A stretch of DNA of 64,000 nt from Chryseobacterium kimseyorum (lineage in GTDB: Bacteria > Bacteroidota > Bacteroidia > Flavobacteriales > Weeksellaceae): positions 62,001-126,000 of the forward strand of contig NZ_JAPDHW010000008.1 in assembly GCF_025971945.1 (NCBI RefSeq), read 5' to 3'. The notes below the pieces were generated by a model. That model searched no databases. It was not told where the DNA came from and was given only the letters and a program-made list of their open reading frames with translations. Both the position numbers and the translations under genes were made by a program. Shown here in pieces: positions 18,279-24,690 of the stretch; the first letter of the stretch is position 1, and the number at the start of each line of letters is the position of its first letter.

Positions 18279-19266
18279 TAATTCAATTCCTAAACCCGGT
18301 TTTCCGGAGAGAATAATTTTACCGTTTTCCACAAAGTTTCCCGCTGCATAATCATTGGATATAAGTGTTGCACCATCCAAATCGGCATAATCTACAAGTC
18401 CCGCGAGAAGACAGGCTGCGGAAATTCCTACTGTAGATTCTGTCATGCAGCCTATCATAATTTTATAATTCAGCTCTCTCGCTTTTTTAATCATTTCTAA
18501 TGCGGGAGTCAATCCACCACACTTCATCAGTTTAAATATTGACACTTTGATAATATGGAACCAGTTTATCTAACGAGTGTAAATTTTGGCAATCTTCGTC
18601 TGCCATCCAGTTGGCAAAGCTTTCTTTTTTTAATATTTTATAATGATCAACAGGACGGGGCTGTTCTAAGTATAAAAATTCCTGAATCTTAACATTTTCC
18701 TGAAGCCAAACGCAATCTTCATCAGAAAAACTCGCGTTAGAATCTAAAGCAATGTTTCTGTTTAGTTTTAAAAGTTCCTCAACATGATTTTTATCTAAAC
18801 CCTTGCATTTTACTTTGAACTGATTCCAATTACTTTTGTCAATCTTCTTAATCTGCTGCTCTATCTCTCCAACGGAAATAGTGATGGAGCTTTCAGCCAA
18901 ATTCTCTGTGGGAAGTTGATTGAGTTCTATAAAACTTTTATTCTCCAGTTTTCCAAACAAATCCCAATACGCACAATCTAAAGCAGAAACTAAAAATGGA
19001 TGAAGATTTAAACTCAATAAAAATGTAAAAAATTCTTTAGGATGAATGATTTCCTGACCTTCAATCTGATCTTGAATTTCTTTTAATTTTAAAATAAAAC
19101 TCTGTAAATTAATCTGATAATAATCAATCGCCACACACTCTCCATAACCTTTGCAGCCTCGATGAGATAATTCAATTAACAATGCATCACGGTGATTGTA
19201 ATTTCCGTAAGCAATGGAGAATGTTTCTTTTAATTGTAGTTGTTTTAGTGTGAAATTTATCTTCAT
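18273..19266 (-). pseudogene. Dipeptide (L-Ala-D/L-Glu) epimerase, enolase superfamily, frameshifted
   Basis: Mandelate-racemase-type enolase-superfamily enzyme related to L-Ala-D/L-Glu epimerases of peptidoglycan recycling. Residues 1-244 are read in one frame (19266 to 18532) and the last ~80 residues in another (from about 18545 to 18273). Motifs are FKVKCKG (catalytic KxK), ALDSNAS (Asp), LEQPRP (Glu) and MADEDC (Asp). The protein then ends after QSVNI where the family continues with KLMKCGGLTPA. One extra T (minus strand ATTTAAAC instead of ATTAAAC, plus 18531-18536) causes the shift, exactly at the codon of the second catalytic Lys. It is either an inactivating mutation or a base-calling error in a short A/T run. 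The start follows the lipoprotein stop by three bases. Confidence 0.88.
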
Positions 19267-19269
19267 ATC

Positions 19270-19872
19270 TTAACTTACCCAATGATCAAATGATTTTATT
19301 TCCTTCCAGTCTCCATTAATCTTTTTATAAATTGCAGTATATCCATTTGCATTTAAATATCCACAAGAAACCGAATTTTGCACAATACACATAGTTTTAT
19401 CTTTATTAAAAAAAGGTACAGAAAAACTGCGGATACATTTGTGTCCATATTTTTTGTCAAATTCAGTCCAAAAATCACTATTTTTAATTTCATTTAGTTT
19501 GTGAAGTTCTTCATCTGTAGCGTATTGCAGTTTTTGCCTAACCTTTCTTTTATCAAATCTGAAATTGAAAATCATTTTCTCTTGATTTCTATAATAAGCG
19601 GAGTCCTTTTGTAAAAAAACTGAATTATATTTCAAAGTTATTCCGATTGGCTTTGGCTCATCAGTTTCATTTTCGTAGAGATAAACGCTTTTTAACGTAC
19701 TACTATAAATAAAGTGCTTTTGATTGTATGATAAACTATCACTGTCTATTAATTGATTCAAAACCTCATATCTTAAATCCAGAGTTCCATCTTTTTGGAT
19801 TATTTCTTTCTCCACCACTTTCTTTTTACAGGAAATAAATAGCAATAGAATCAAAAATAAATAGTTTTTCAT
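19270..19872 (-). CDS. Putative lipoprotein, unknown function
   Basis: A 200-residue protein I do not recognise. The N-terminus MKNYLFLILLLFISC is a lipoprotein signal with Cys15, followed by a Lys-rich linker. The rest is polar with many aromatic and charged residues and two later Cys (in HKCIRSF and CIVQNSVSCGY). It is three bases upstream of the epimerase gene on the same strand, so the two are probably cotranscribed. A terminator lies upstream, between it and the TPR gene, so it is not part of the prfH transcript. Confidence 0.65.
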   Translation of the reverse strand: MKNYLFLILLLFISCKKKVVEKEIIQKDGTLDLRYEVLNQLIDSDSLSYNQKHFIYSSTLKSVYLYENETDEPKPIGITLKYNSVFLQKDSAYYRNQEKMIFNFRFDKRKVRQKLQYATDEELHKLNEIKNSDFWTEFDKKYGHKCIRSFSVPFFNKDKTMCIVQNSVSCGYLNANGYTAIYKKINGDWKEIKSFDHWVS

Positions 19873-19883
19873 AAATTAAATTT

Positions 19884-19913
19884 ACAAAAAAAGGAGACTT
19901 ATTTCGTCTCCTT
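19884..19913 (-). terminator. Terminator of the prfH-TPR transcript
   Basis: A perfect 8-bp stem (AAGGAGAC / GTCTCCTT, 19891-19913) is followed on the minus strand by TTTTTTT. The seven-base loop holds the TAA stop of the TPR gene. It isolates prfH and the TPR gene from the lipoprotein-epimerase pair. Confidence 0.85.
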
Positions 19914-20408
19914 CCTGTTTTTAGATTTCTTCGGCATTTTAGATTTGATGAATTTCTTTCGGTTTTTCATAAAATCCAAACTTTGTGGCGTGAAGCAAAA
20001 TTTCTCCGCTTCGGTCAAAAATTTTAATGCATTCGGAAGACTTCCTCTCATCTCAGATAACAATGCTCTGTAAAACCATAGAGTCGATCTGTCAATTCCT
20101 TTGATTTTCAAAGAATAGCTAATCAGTTTTTCTGCTTCCTGAAAATCTTCGTTGTCCAAAAGACATTTAATGTAGTATTTTGGCGTATTCAGATTGGTCA
20201 CATCACACTGCATTGCTTCCTCGAAATAGAGTTTTGCTTTTTCATAGTCATCGAGCATTTCGCTGTAGATTCTTCCCATCAGACAAAGCGAATCTGCATC
20301 TTCAGGGTCGTAGGAAAGCGCATAATTCAACGCTTCCAGACAATCCGGCAAGCTGTATGGATAATTATCCAGCGCTTCAAAATAATATTTACTTTTAGTT
20401 AAGGTCAT
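19899..20408 (-). CDS. TPR-repeat protein coupled to prfH
   Basis: A 169-residue soluble protein with no signal peptide. Tetratricopeptide-like helices occur at about 18-48 (EALNYALSYDPEDADSLCLM), 49-82 (GRIYSEMLDDYEKAKLYFEE), 84-117 and 118-150, and the tail is strongly basic (KFIKSKMPKKSKNRK). Its ATG lies 14 bases inside the end of prfH, indicating translational coupling. TPR folds are protein-binding scaffolds, and with a basic tail an association with PrfH, ribosomes or RNA is plausible. That role is inference; the family itself gives no specific function. Confidence 0.75.
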   Translation of the reverse strand: MTLTKSKYYFEALDNYPYSLPDCLEALNYALSYDPEDADSLCLMGRIYSEMLDDYEKAKLYFEEAMQCDVTNLNTPKYYIKCLLDNEDFQEAEKLISYSLKIKGIDRSTLWFYRALLSEMRGSLPNALKFLTEAEKFCFTPQSLDFMKNRKKFIKSKMPKKSKNRKETK

Positions 20409-21093
20409 TTCTGTAGTTTTTTAATTCATTTTTCAGTTGATGTCTTTCTTTTTTGAAAGATTTCTCCTGATGATTCTTTTTAAAATCGGTTCCTGAAAAA
20501 GTTCGGATAGGATTTCCCCGCTGAACATTCAAATGATTGTTCCAGGTTTCCTGCATCTGTTTTTCCAATTGTTGAATGTGAAATTCCATCACTTTTTCTT
20601 TTAATCGAACAATAGAAAGTTTCTTATTCTCCAATTGCGAACGGGAATCCTGCACGAAAACACTCTGTCCGGTTTTCAGATAAGTTGCACGAACAGCAGT
20701 TTCCACTTTATTCACATTTTGTCCGCCACTTCCCTGACTTCTTGCGGTCTGAAACTGAATGTCTCTTTCATTAAAATCCATTTTCTCCAAACCTTCCAAT
20801 TCAAAAATCCCGATAAACCAGTTGCTTCTTTTATGGAATTTCCTAAAAGTGCTTTTTCCAATCCAAAGAATGCTTCCGAGCCAGTTTTTCAGAAATTCAT
20901 TAGCTTCTTTTCCTTTTAAAACTAAAGTCGCAGATTTCAAAGTCAGGTTTTCGTCGCCATTTTCGCGGTGGATGATTTCGTAACCGATTTTATTTTGTTT
21001 TGCTTCCTCAAGGAAGACCTTCAGAACTTTGGCAACTACCCACTGACATTCCAAAGGTCCTCTTCCCGAGGTGATTTGTATTATTTTGTCCAT
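20395..21093 (-). CDS. prfH: Peptide chain release factor homologue PrfH
   Basis: Release-factor homologue of 232 residues that lacks the stop-codon-reading domain of RF1/RF2 (compare the 361-residue prfA at 30244). [12 protein letters not shown] places the peptidyl-tRNA hydrolysis motif GGQ at 123-125. The N-terminal part (ITSGRGPLECQWVVAKVL) is the distinctive PrfH start, and the C-terminus is Lys/Arg-rich. PrfH recognises ribosomes whose 16S rRNA is cut in the decoding centre and frees the nascent chain so that an RtcB ligase can repair the RNA. An RtcB homologue lies upstream on the same strand, 479 bases away. The downstream TPR gene overlaps by 14 bases. Confidence 0.93.
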   Translation of the reverse strand: MDKIIQITSGRGPLECQWVVAKVLKVFLEEAKQNKIGYEIIHRENGDENLTLKSATLVLKGKEANEFLKNWLGSILWIGKSTFRKFHKRSNWFIGIFELEGLEKMDFNERDIQFQTARSQGSGGQNVNKVETAVRATYLKTGQSVFVQDSRSQLENKKLSIVRLKEKVMEFHIQQLEKQMQETWNNHLNVQRGNPIRTFSGTDFKKNHQEKSFKKERHQLKNELKNYRNDLN

Positions 21094-21100
21094 TTTATTT

Positions 21101-21208
21101 TAGGAGCTTAATCCCGCTTGCAGTTTATACTGAGGTTGTCGAAGTGCTGTATCTTTTTTTGCCTTCACTTTTTTCAAGCCTACGCAAAAAAAGGATGCCG
21201 CTTCAAAA
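21101..21208 (-). repeat. Dispersed intergenic element, copy A (inverted relative to copy B)
   Basis: Read on the minus strand it contains AGCGGCATCCTTTTTT, then GCGT-GGC-TGAAAAAA, then AAAAAAGATACAG and a final GCTCCTA. The same blocks in the same order occur on the plus strand at 23096-23192. The copies therefore form an inverted pair about 2 kb apart around rtcB. Confidence 0.75.
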
Positions 21209-21572
21209 CGAAGTTTCGACGATTCTATATAATAAAATATATATATTAAGAGTCAATCGGGGCTATGGTTCTTCTCCTTTTTATTACTATTTGTTATAAT
21301 ATTGAGTTTAATTAACTCATTAAAATCTTGTCTGTCATATAGTCGAGATATTATCAATAGCATCGGGCTTTAGCCCGATGTAGATTATGTAGAATCAAAG
21401 GCTTTAGCCGAAACTTATTATAGATTTTGGCTAAAGCCAACTCTTCATCATCCTTCATTAAATGGGCTAAAGCCCATTCCTATTGATATTTTACAACTGT
21501 TTTAACTATGAAAATCAGGTTGTTAATTATTTTTGTAGGCTCGTTGCCAACAACTCCAACCTATTAACCAAA
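21209..21572. repeat. Gap between rtcB and prfH with a cluster of GGCTTTAGCC palindromes
   Basis: No gene is apparent. Between 21361 and 21478 four related palindromes occur: CATCGGGCTTTAGCCCGATG (21361-21380), AGGCTTTAGCC (near 21399), TTGGCTAAAGCCAA (21427-21440) and AATGGGCTAAAGCCCATT (21461-21478). They share the core GGCT(T/A)(T/A)AGCC and resemble REP-like clusters common in Bacteroidetes intergenic DNA. The part before 21360 is AT-rich without clear signals. Confidence 0.7.
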
Positions 21573-22889
21573 TTATTTATCCATCCTCACAATTCGGGGT
21601 TGGAAAGTTCCGAGAATATCGACCAGTTCACTTTGAGCGTTCATTACTTCATTGATGTCTTTGTACGCCATCGGTGCTTCTTCCGCATTTCCGCCCATCA
21701 AGGTGACATTTTTGAGTTTTAATTCTTTCTTAATGTCATTTTGAGTGAAGCGGTTTCTACATTCTCCTCTCGAAAAAGCCCGTCCAGCTCCGTGTGAAGC
21801 CGAGTTTAGTGAATCCGGATTTCCTTTTCCACGCACGATGAAACCTTTTGCCGTCATCGAACCGGGAATCATACCCAACTCGTTTTCGTTGGCTGGAGTT
21901 GCACCTTTTCTGTGAACAATCACCTCTTTCCCGTTATGAATTTCTTTCCACGCAAAGTTGTGATGGTTTTCGATTCTGGCTTTCACTCTTCCGCCGACCG
22001 CTTTCACCAGTCTCCTGTGAATATCGTCGTGGCAGGCCGAAGCATAATCTCCAGCGAGATTCATCGCTGTCCAGTATTCTAATCCGAGGTGCGTGTTCAA
22101 ATCCAGCCAGGCGAAATTTTGTGCTTCTTTCGGTAACGGACATTGTTCGGTCGCCACTCTCGAATAATACTGAGCGATTTCCGCTCCCAATCCACGAGAA
22201 CCGCTGTGAGAAAGAATTCCGAGGTATTTTCCTTTCGGAAGATTGATTTGCTCGTCTTCTTCCGTAATTTCCACTTCACCGAATTCCACAAAGTGATTTC
22301 CGCCACCGGAGCTTCCCATTTGTTTGATGGCTTTTCCTTTTAATCTTCTCAAAATCGGAATTAAATCGAACGTATCTCTGTCGAAAATCTCGTGGTCGAT
22401 GTGAGATTTGTGCGTTTCATACATCCCGAATTTGGTGTGTTCGGCAAGCGCTTTTTCATATTTATCTTTGGCGCCGTCGAGATATGAAATTGGCGTATCC
22501 AAAATACTGAGCGACATTCTGCATCCGATATCCATCCCGACTCCATAGGGAATCACGGCATTTTCTACTGCGAGAACGCCACCGATTGGAAGTCCGTAAC
22601 CACTGTGTGCATCGGGCATCAAAGCGCCCTGCGTTGCAATTGGCAGTTTCAGTGCGGTGTACAATTGGTTTTTTGCTTCATCTGAAATATCATTTCCGAA
22701 AATCTGGAAAGACGCCCGGTTGGTGTTGAGCATTCTTTTCTCAGTTTTCTTTGATGAAAGCAGAGCTTCTGCAATTTGTCCGAAGGTTAAATCTTTCTCG
22801 AAGTTCTCCGGATTCTGCTGGATTTCCTTGAGTAGAGATTTCACATAATGAATATTTTTGGTTGCAAAATTTCTTTTCATCACTTCCAA
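21573..22889 (-). CDS. rtcB: RtcB-family RNA ligase of the PrfH pair, N-terminus affected by an indel
   Basis: GTP- and manganese-dependent RNA ligase joining 3'-phosphate or cyclic phosphate to 5'-OH ends. The 438 residues read from TTG at 22889 hold the metal ligands Cys123 (GVGMDIGCRM), His199 (GGGNHFVE) and His228 (SHSGSRG), the ENHHNFAW segment, and His366 in SASHGAGR, the expected guanylylated His. The open frame continues upstream with GYPNNQSVNIALE, clearly part of the family's N-terminus, up to a TGA at 22943-22941. The only nearby ATG (22944) is one frame off, so an extra A in the AAAA run at 22938-22941 probably displaced the true start. With PrfH it would repair cleaved 16S rRNA. 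Confidence 0.9.
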   Translation of the reverse strand: MEVMKRNFATKNIHYVKSLLKEIQQNPENFEKDLTFGQIAEALLSSKKTEKRMLNTNRASFQIFGNDISDEAKNQLYTALKLPIATQGALMPDAHSGYGLPIGGVLAVENAVIPYGVGMDIGCRMSLSILDTPISYLDGAKDKYEKALAEHTKFGMYETHKSHIDHEIFDRDTFDLIPILRRLKGKAIKQMGSSGGGNHFVEFGEVEITEEDEQINLPKGKYLGILSHSGSRGLGAEIAQYYSRVATEQCPLPKEAQNFAWLDLNTHLGLEYWTAMNLAGDYASACHDDIHRRLVKAVGGRVKARIENHHNFAWKEIHNGKEVIVHRKGATPANENELGMIPGSMTAKGFIVRGKGNPDSLNSASHGAGRAFSRGECRNRFTQNDIKKELKLKNVTLMGGNAEEAPMAYKDINEVMNAQSELVDILGTFQPRIVRMDK

Positions 22890-22944
22890 AGCAATGTTGA
22901 CGCTCTGGTTGTTTGGATAGCCTAATTTTAATATATCTTTTCAT

Positions 22945-23289
22945 TTTAATTTTAAATTTCCCATTGTTTTATATAATTGATGAATGATGAGAGATCATTG
23001 ATTTTCTCGCATCTGGTTTGCCAACTGAAATTTTAGTTGGTTTTATTCAGACCTTCAAGGTTTTGAAACCTTGAAGGTTTAAGGCAGGAGTTTGTCCTAG
23101 CCCCGATTGCAGCGGCATCCTTTTTTGTGCGTGGGCCTGAAAAAATCGTTGGCGAAAAAAGATACAGTGGACAGCAGGAAATTGCTCCTTAAAAAAAATA
23201 ATAGGTAACAATTCGACGTAGTCAAATAGCTCCTGATAAAAATTTTTGATTTCGGGGAAACGTTTTGAGTTTGAAATATTGCGCAATAA
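22945..23289. repeat. Repeat-rich gap upstream of rtcB
   Basis: No convincing gene. It holds a hairpin CCAACT-N8-AGTTGG (23021-23040), a perfect 13-bp palindrome ACCTTCAAGGTTT / AAACCTTGAAGGT with a two-base centre (23051-23078), and copy B of the dispersed element (23096-23192). I see no clean flavobacterial promoter for rtcB here. Confidence 0.65.
23096..23192 (+). repeat. Dispersed intergenic element, copy B
   Basis: Blocks TAGCCCCGATTGCAGCGG, CATCCTTTTTTG, GCGTGGGCCTGAAAAAA and AAAAAAGATACAGTGG end at TTGCTCCTTA. Copy A at 21101-21208 carries the same blocks on the opposite strand. A more diverged relative lies at 62338-62425. Confidence 0.75.
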
Positions 23290-23319
23290 AAAACCCGAAA
23301 TCTTACGACTTCGGGTTTT
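23290..23319 (-). terminator. Terminator of the 25-codon transcription unit
   Basis: On the minus strand a 13-bp stem (AAAACCCGAAGTC / GATTTCGGGTTTT, one G-U pair) closes a GTAA loop and runs into a T tract. It starts 22 bases after the stop codon of the small ORF at 23342. Confidence 0.85.
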
Positions 23320-23341
23320 GATATTTCATTATACTGTTGTT

Positions 23342-23419
23342 CTAAGAATGTACCAAACCACGAAGCCTTACCACCATAAGTGGCAAACCGGAAGGAGAAT
23401 TATGATCTAGTTTGAACAT
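23342..23419 (-). CDS. 25-residue small ORF or leader peptide, Leu/Val-rich
   Basis: ATG at 23419, TAG at 23342-23344. The peptide begins MFKLDHNSPSG; its second half, LPLMVVRLRGLV, is packed with Leu, Val and Arg. It sits in a compact unit: promoter 23462-23490, leader of about 37 bases, ORF, and terminator 22 bases after the stop. I do not recognise it. It could be a true small protein, a leader peptide sensing branched-chain aminoacyl-tRNA with the terminator as attenuator, or chance coding inside a small RNA of about 165 bases. The next gene downstream on the strand is rtcB, 400 bases on, which is not an amino-acid biosynthesis gene. Confidence 0.4.
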   Translation of the reverse strand: MFKLDHNSPSGLPLMVVRLRGLVHS

Positions 23420-23461
23420 TGCTTCGTTGTTTTTTAATTGGTTGAACTTGATTTTCAGATG

Positions 23462-23490
23462 CAAAGATAGAATAATTTTGAATCTGACAA
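23462..23490 (-). promoter_or_regulatory. Consensus promoter of the 25-codon unit
   Basis: On the minus strand TTG (23490-23488), an 18-base spacer and TATCTTTG (23469-23462) match the Bacteroidetes consensus exactly. Transcription would start near 23456. Confidence 0.75.
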
Positions 23491-23516
23491 ATATTTTTTG
23501 AGAAAATTCATAAAAA

Positions 23517-23546
23517 AAACCTGAATAGATTTTTATATTCAGGTTT
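23517..23546 (-). terminator. Terminator after the stress-protein gene
   Basis: An 11-bp perfect stem (AAACCTGAATA / TATTCAGGTTT), 8-base loop and a T run on the minus strand, 17 bases after the stop. Confidence 0.85.
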
Positions 23547-23563
23547 ATATTGTAAAATTTAGT

Positions 23564-24064
23564 TTAATCTTTTGAGCCGAGATCATCCATGGTGTCACTC
23601 ATTCCGCGAGAAGTCTGATCAGATGTTCTTTCTGAATCCAGAAAGTAAAGATTATGTCTTGCTTTTGCGATAATACCATTATAAACATCTTCCGGAAGAC
23701 CAGCTGTATCAGATTTTTCGTCACTGAATGACGGTTTATTATAGACTTTCAGCGCACCGTGCTGATCCATGATTTTTTTCGCACTCTGTGCTTCTGTAAT
23801 ATTTGAAGTGTATACAACGACGTTGATTTTTCCTACACTTTCTCTGCTGTAAGCATCTAATAATTCGTTATCACTTACAAACATGTGATCCCAGAAACTT
23901 CTTGTTTTTTCGTCGTCTTTATAATCACCGACAGCTGATTCGTCTTCAATTTTAGATTTTGAAACGATGATATCTGCTTCGCTGAATCCCTGATTTTTTA
24001 ATTCTGATGTGATTTCCTCTGTATTGACAGTTGCAGGAAATACTGAAACTACTGTATAAGCCAT
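23564..24064 (-). CDS. YflT-like general stress protein domain
   Basis: A 166-residue soluble protein, acidic and polar. The first 100 residues (YTVVSVFPATVNTEEITSELKNQGF, then SADIIVSK-like strand and a second alpha/beta half) resemble the YflT / general stress protein 17M fold, which shares the look of a small ferredoxin-like domain. The C-terminal third is Ser/Asp-rich and probably disordered. The precise function is unknown in this family. It is monocistronic with its own terminator. Confidence 0.55.
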   Translation of the reverse strand: MAYTVVSVFPATVNTEEITSELKNQGFSEADIIVSKSKIEDESAVGDYKDDEKTRSFWDHMFVSDNELLDAYSRESVGKINVVVYTSNITEAQSAKKIMDQHGALKVYNKPSFSDEKSDTAGLPEDVYNGIIAKARHNLYFLDSERTSDQTSRGMSDTMDDLGSKD

Positions 24065-24145
24065 AATATTCTATTTTTTGGTTATGGCTATCAATGCAAA
24101 TGGTGTGCAAAATGGATTCGTAAAATAAAGGTAATATTATAAATT

Positions 24146-24679
24146 TTATTTGGAGAGGCTATTCCATGGAAATATTGTGAGCAAATATTGTTTTACTTTT
24201 GGCTCAATTATCACTCTATAATCATTTAAAAAAGCAGAAATAAAATTGTAATTTTCAAAATTATTGATGTCAAATTTTTTACTGATGTCAAATGGTCTAT
24301 GCTTGATTTCAAATTCTACAAATTTTCCTTTAATTAACTTTGTAGAAGCACTGTTATCCAATTCGATTAAATCATCTTTTAATACAAATCTAAAGTTATC
24401 AGGAAAAAAATCATTTAGCAGCGATGAAATCTTTATTGCTTGTTCAGTTGAGATCAATGCAATTATGTTAGAACATTTATTTGCCATAAAAGATATAATT
24501 GAATGTTCTATTTTAGTACCTGAAACACTAAGTTTTCCTTCAGTTAGATAGGTATCAAAACAAAAATATGGATCTGAAATATTATTTTTAACAAAAGAAT
24601 AATCATATTCTTTCAGCACTAAAAAATCTTGCAATTCTTCAAATGATTTTCCTAGAAAACTTTCAGGTACATATTCCAT
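24146..24679 (-). CDS. Hypothetical protein downstream of methylmalonyl-CoA mutase
   Basis: A 177-residue protein I do not recognise. I choose the ATG at 24679, 11 bases after the mutase stop; an upstream start at 24727 would overlap that gene by 37 bases. There is no signal peptide or membrane helix. The composition (many Phe, Asn, Ile, Asp; PDNFRFVLKDDLIELD, GKFVEFEIKHRPFDISKKF) suggests a compact alpha/beta cytosolic protein. Base composition is more AT-rich than the mutase. Position suggests cotranscription, but a functional link is unproven. Confidence 0.55.
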   Translation of the reverse strand: MEYVPESFLGKSFEELQDFLVLKEYDYSFVKNNISDPYFCFDTYLTEGKLSVSGTKIEHSIISFMANKCSNIIALISTEQAIKISSLLNDFFPDNFRFVLKDDLIELDNSASTKLIKGKFVEFEIKHRPFDISKKFDINNFENYNFISAFLNDYRVIIEPKVKQYLLTIFPWNSLSK

Positions 24680-24690
24680 AACGTTAAAAA

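Noticed and set aside
21848..22246. 132-residue plus-strand frame inside rtcB
   Set aside because: Lies opposite conserved RtcB motifs and looks like a shadow.
22741..22944. Separate 67-residue gene at the start of rtcB
   Set aside because: The DNA codes, one frame over, for the conserved RtcB N-terminus (GYPNNQSVNIALE), so this frame is a by-product of the indel.
23047..23286. Minus-strand 79-residue open frame
   Set aside because: It runs through the palindrome and dispersed element copy B, with no domain or start context.
23320..23490. Riboswitch for the downstream gene
   Set aside because: The unit has its own terminator, no recognised aptamer, and lies 400 bases from rtcB; a small gene or leader peptide fits better.
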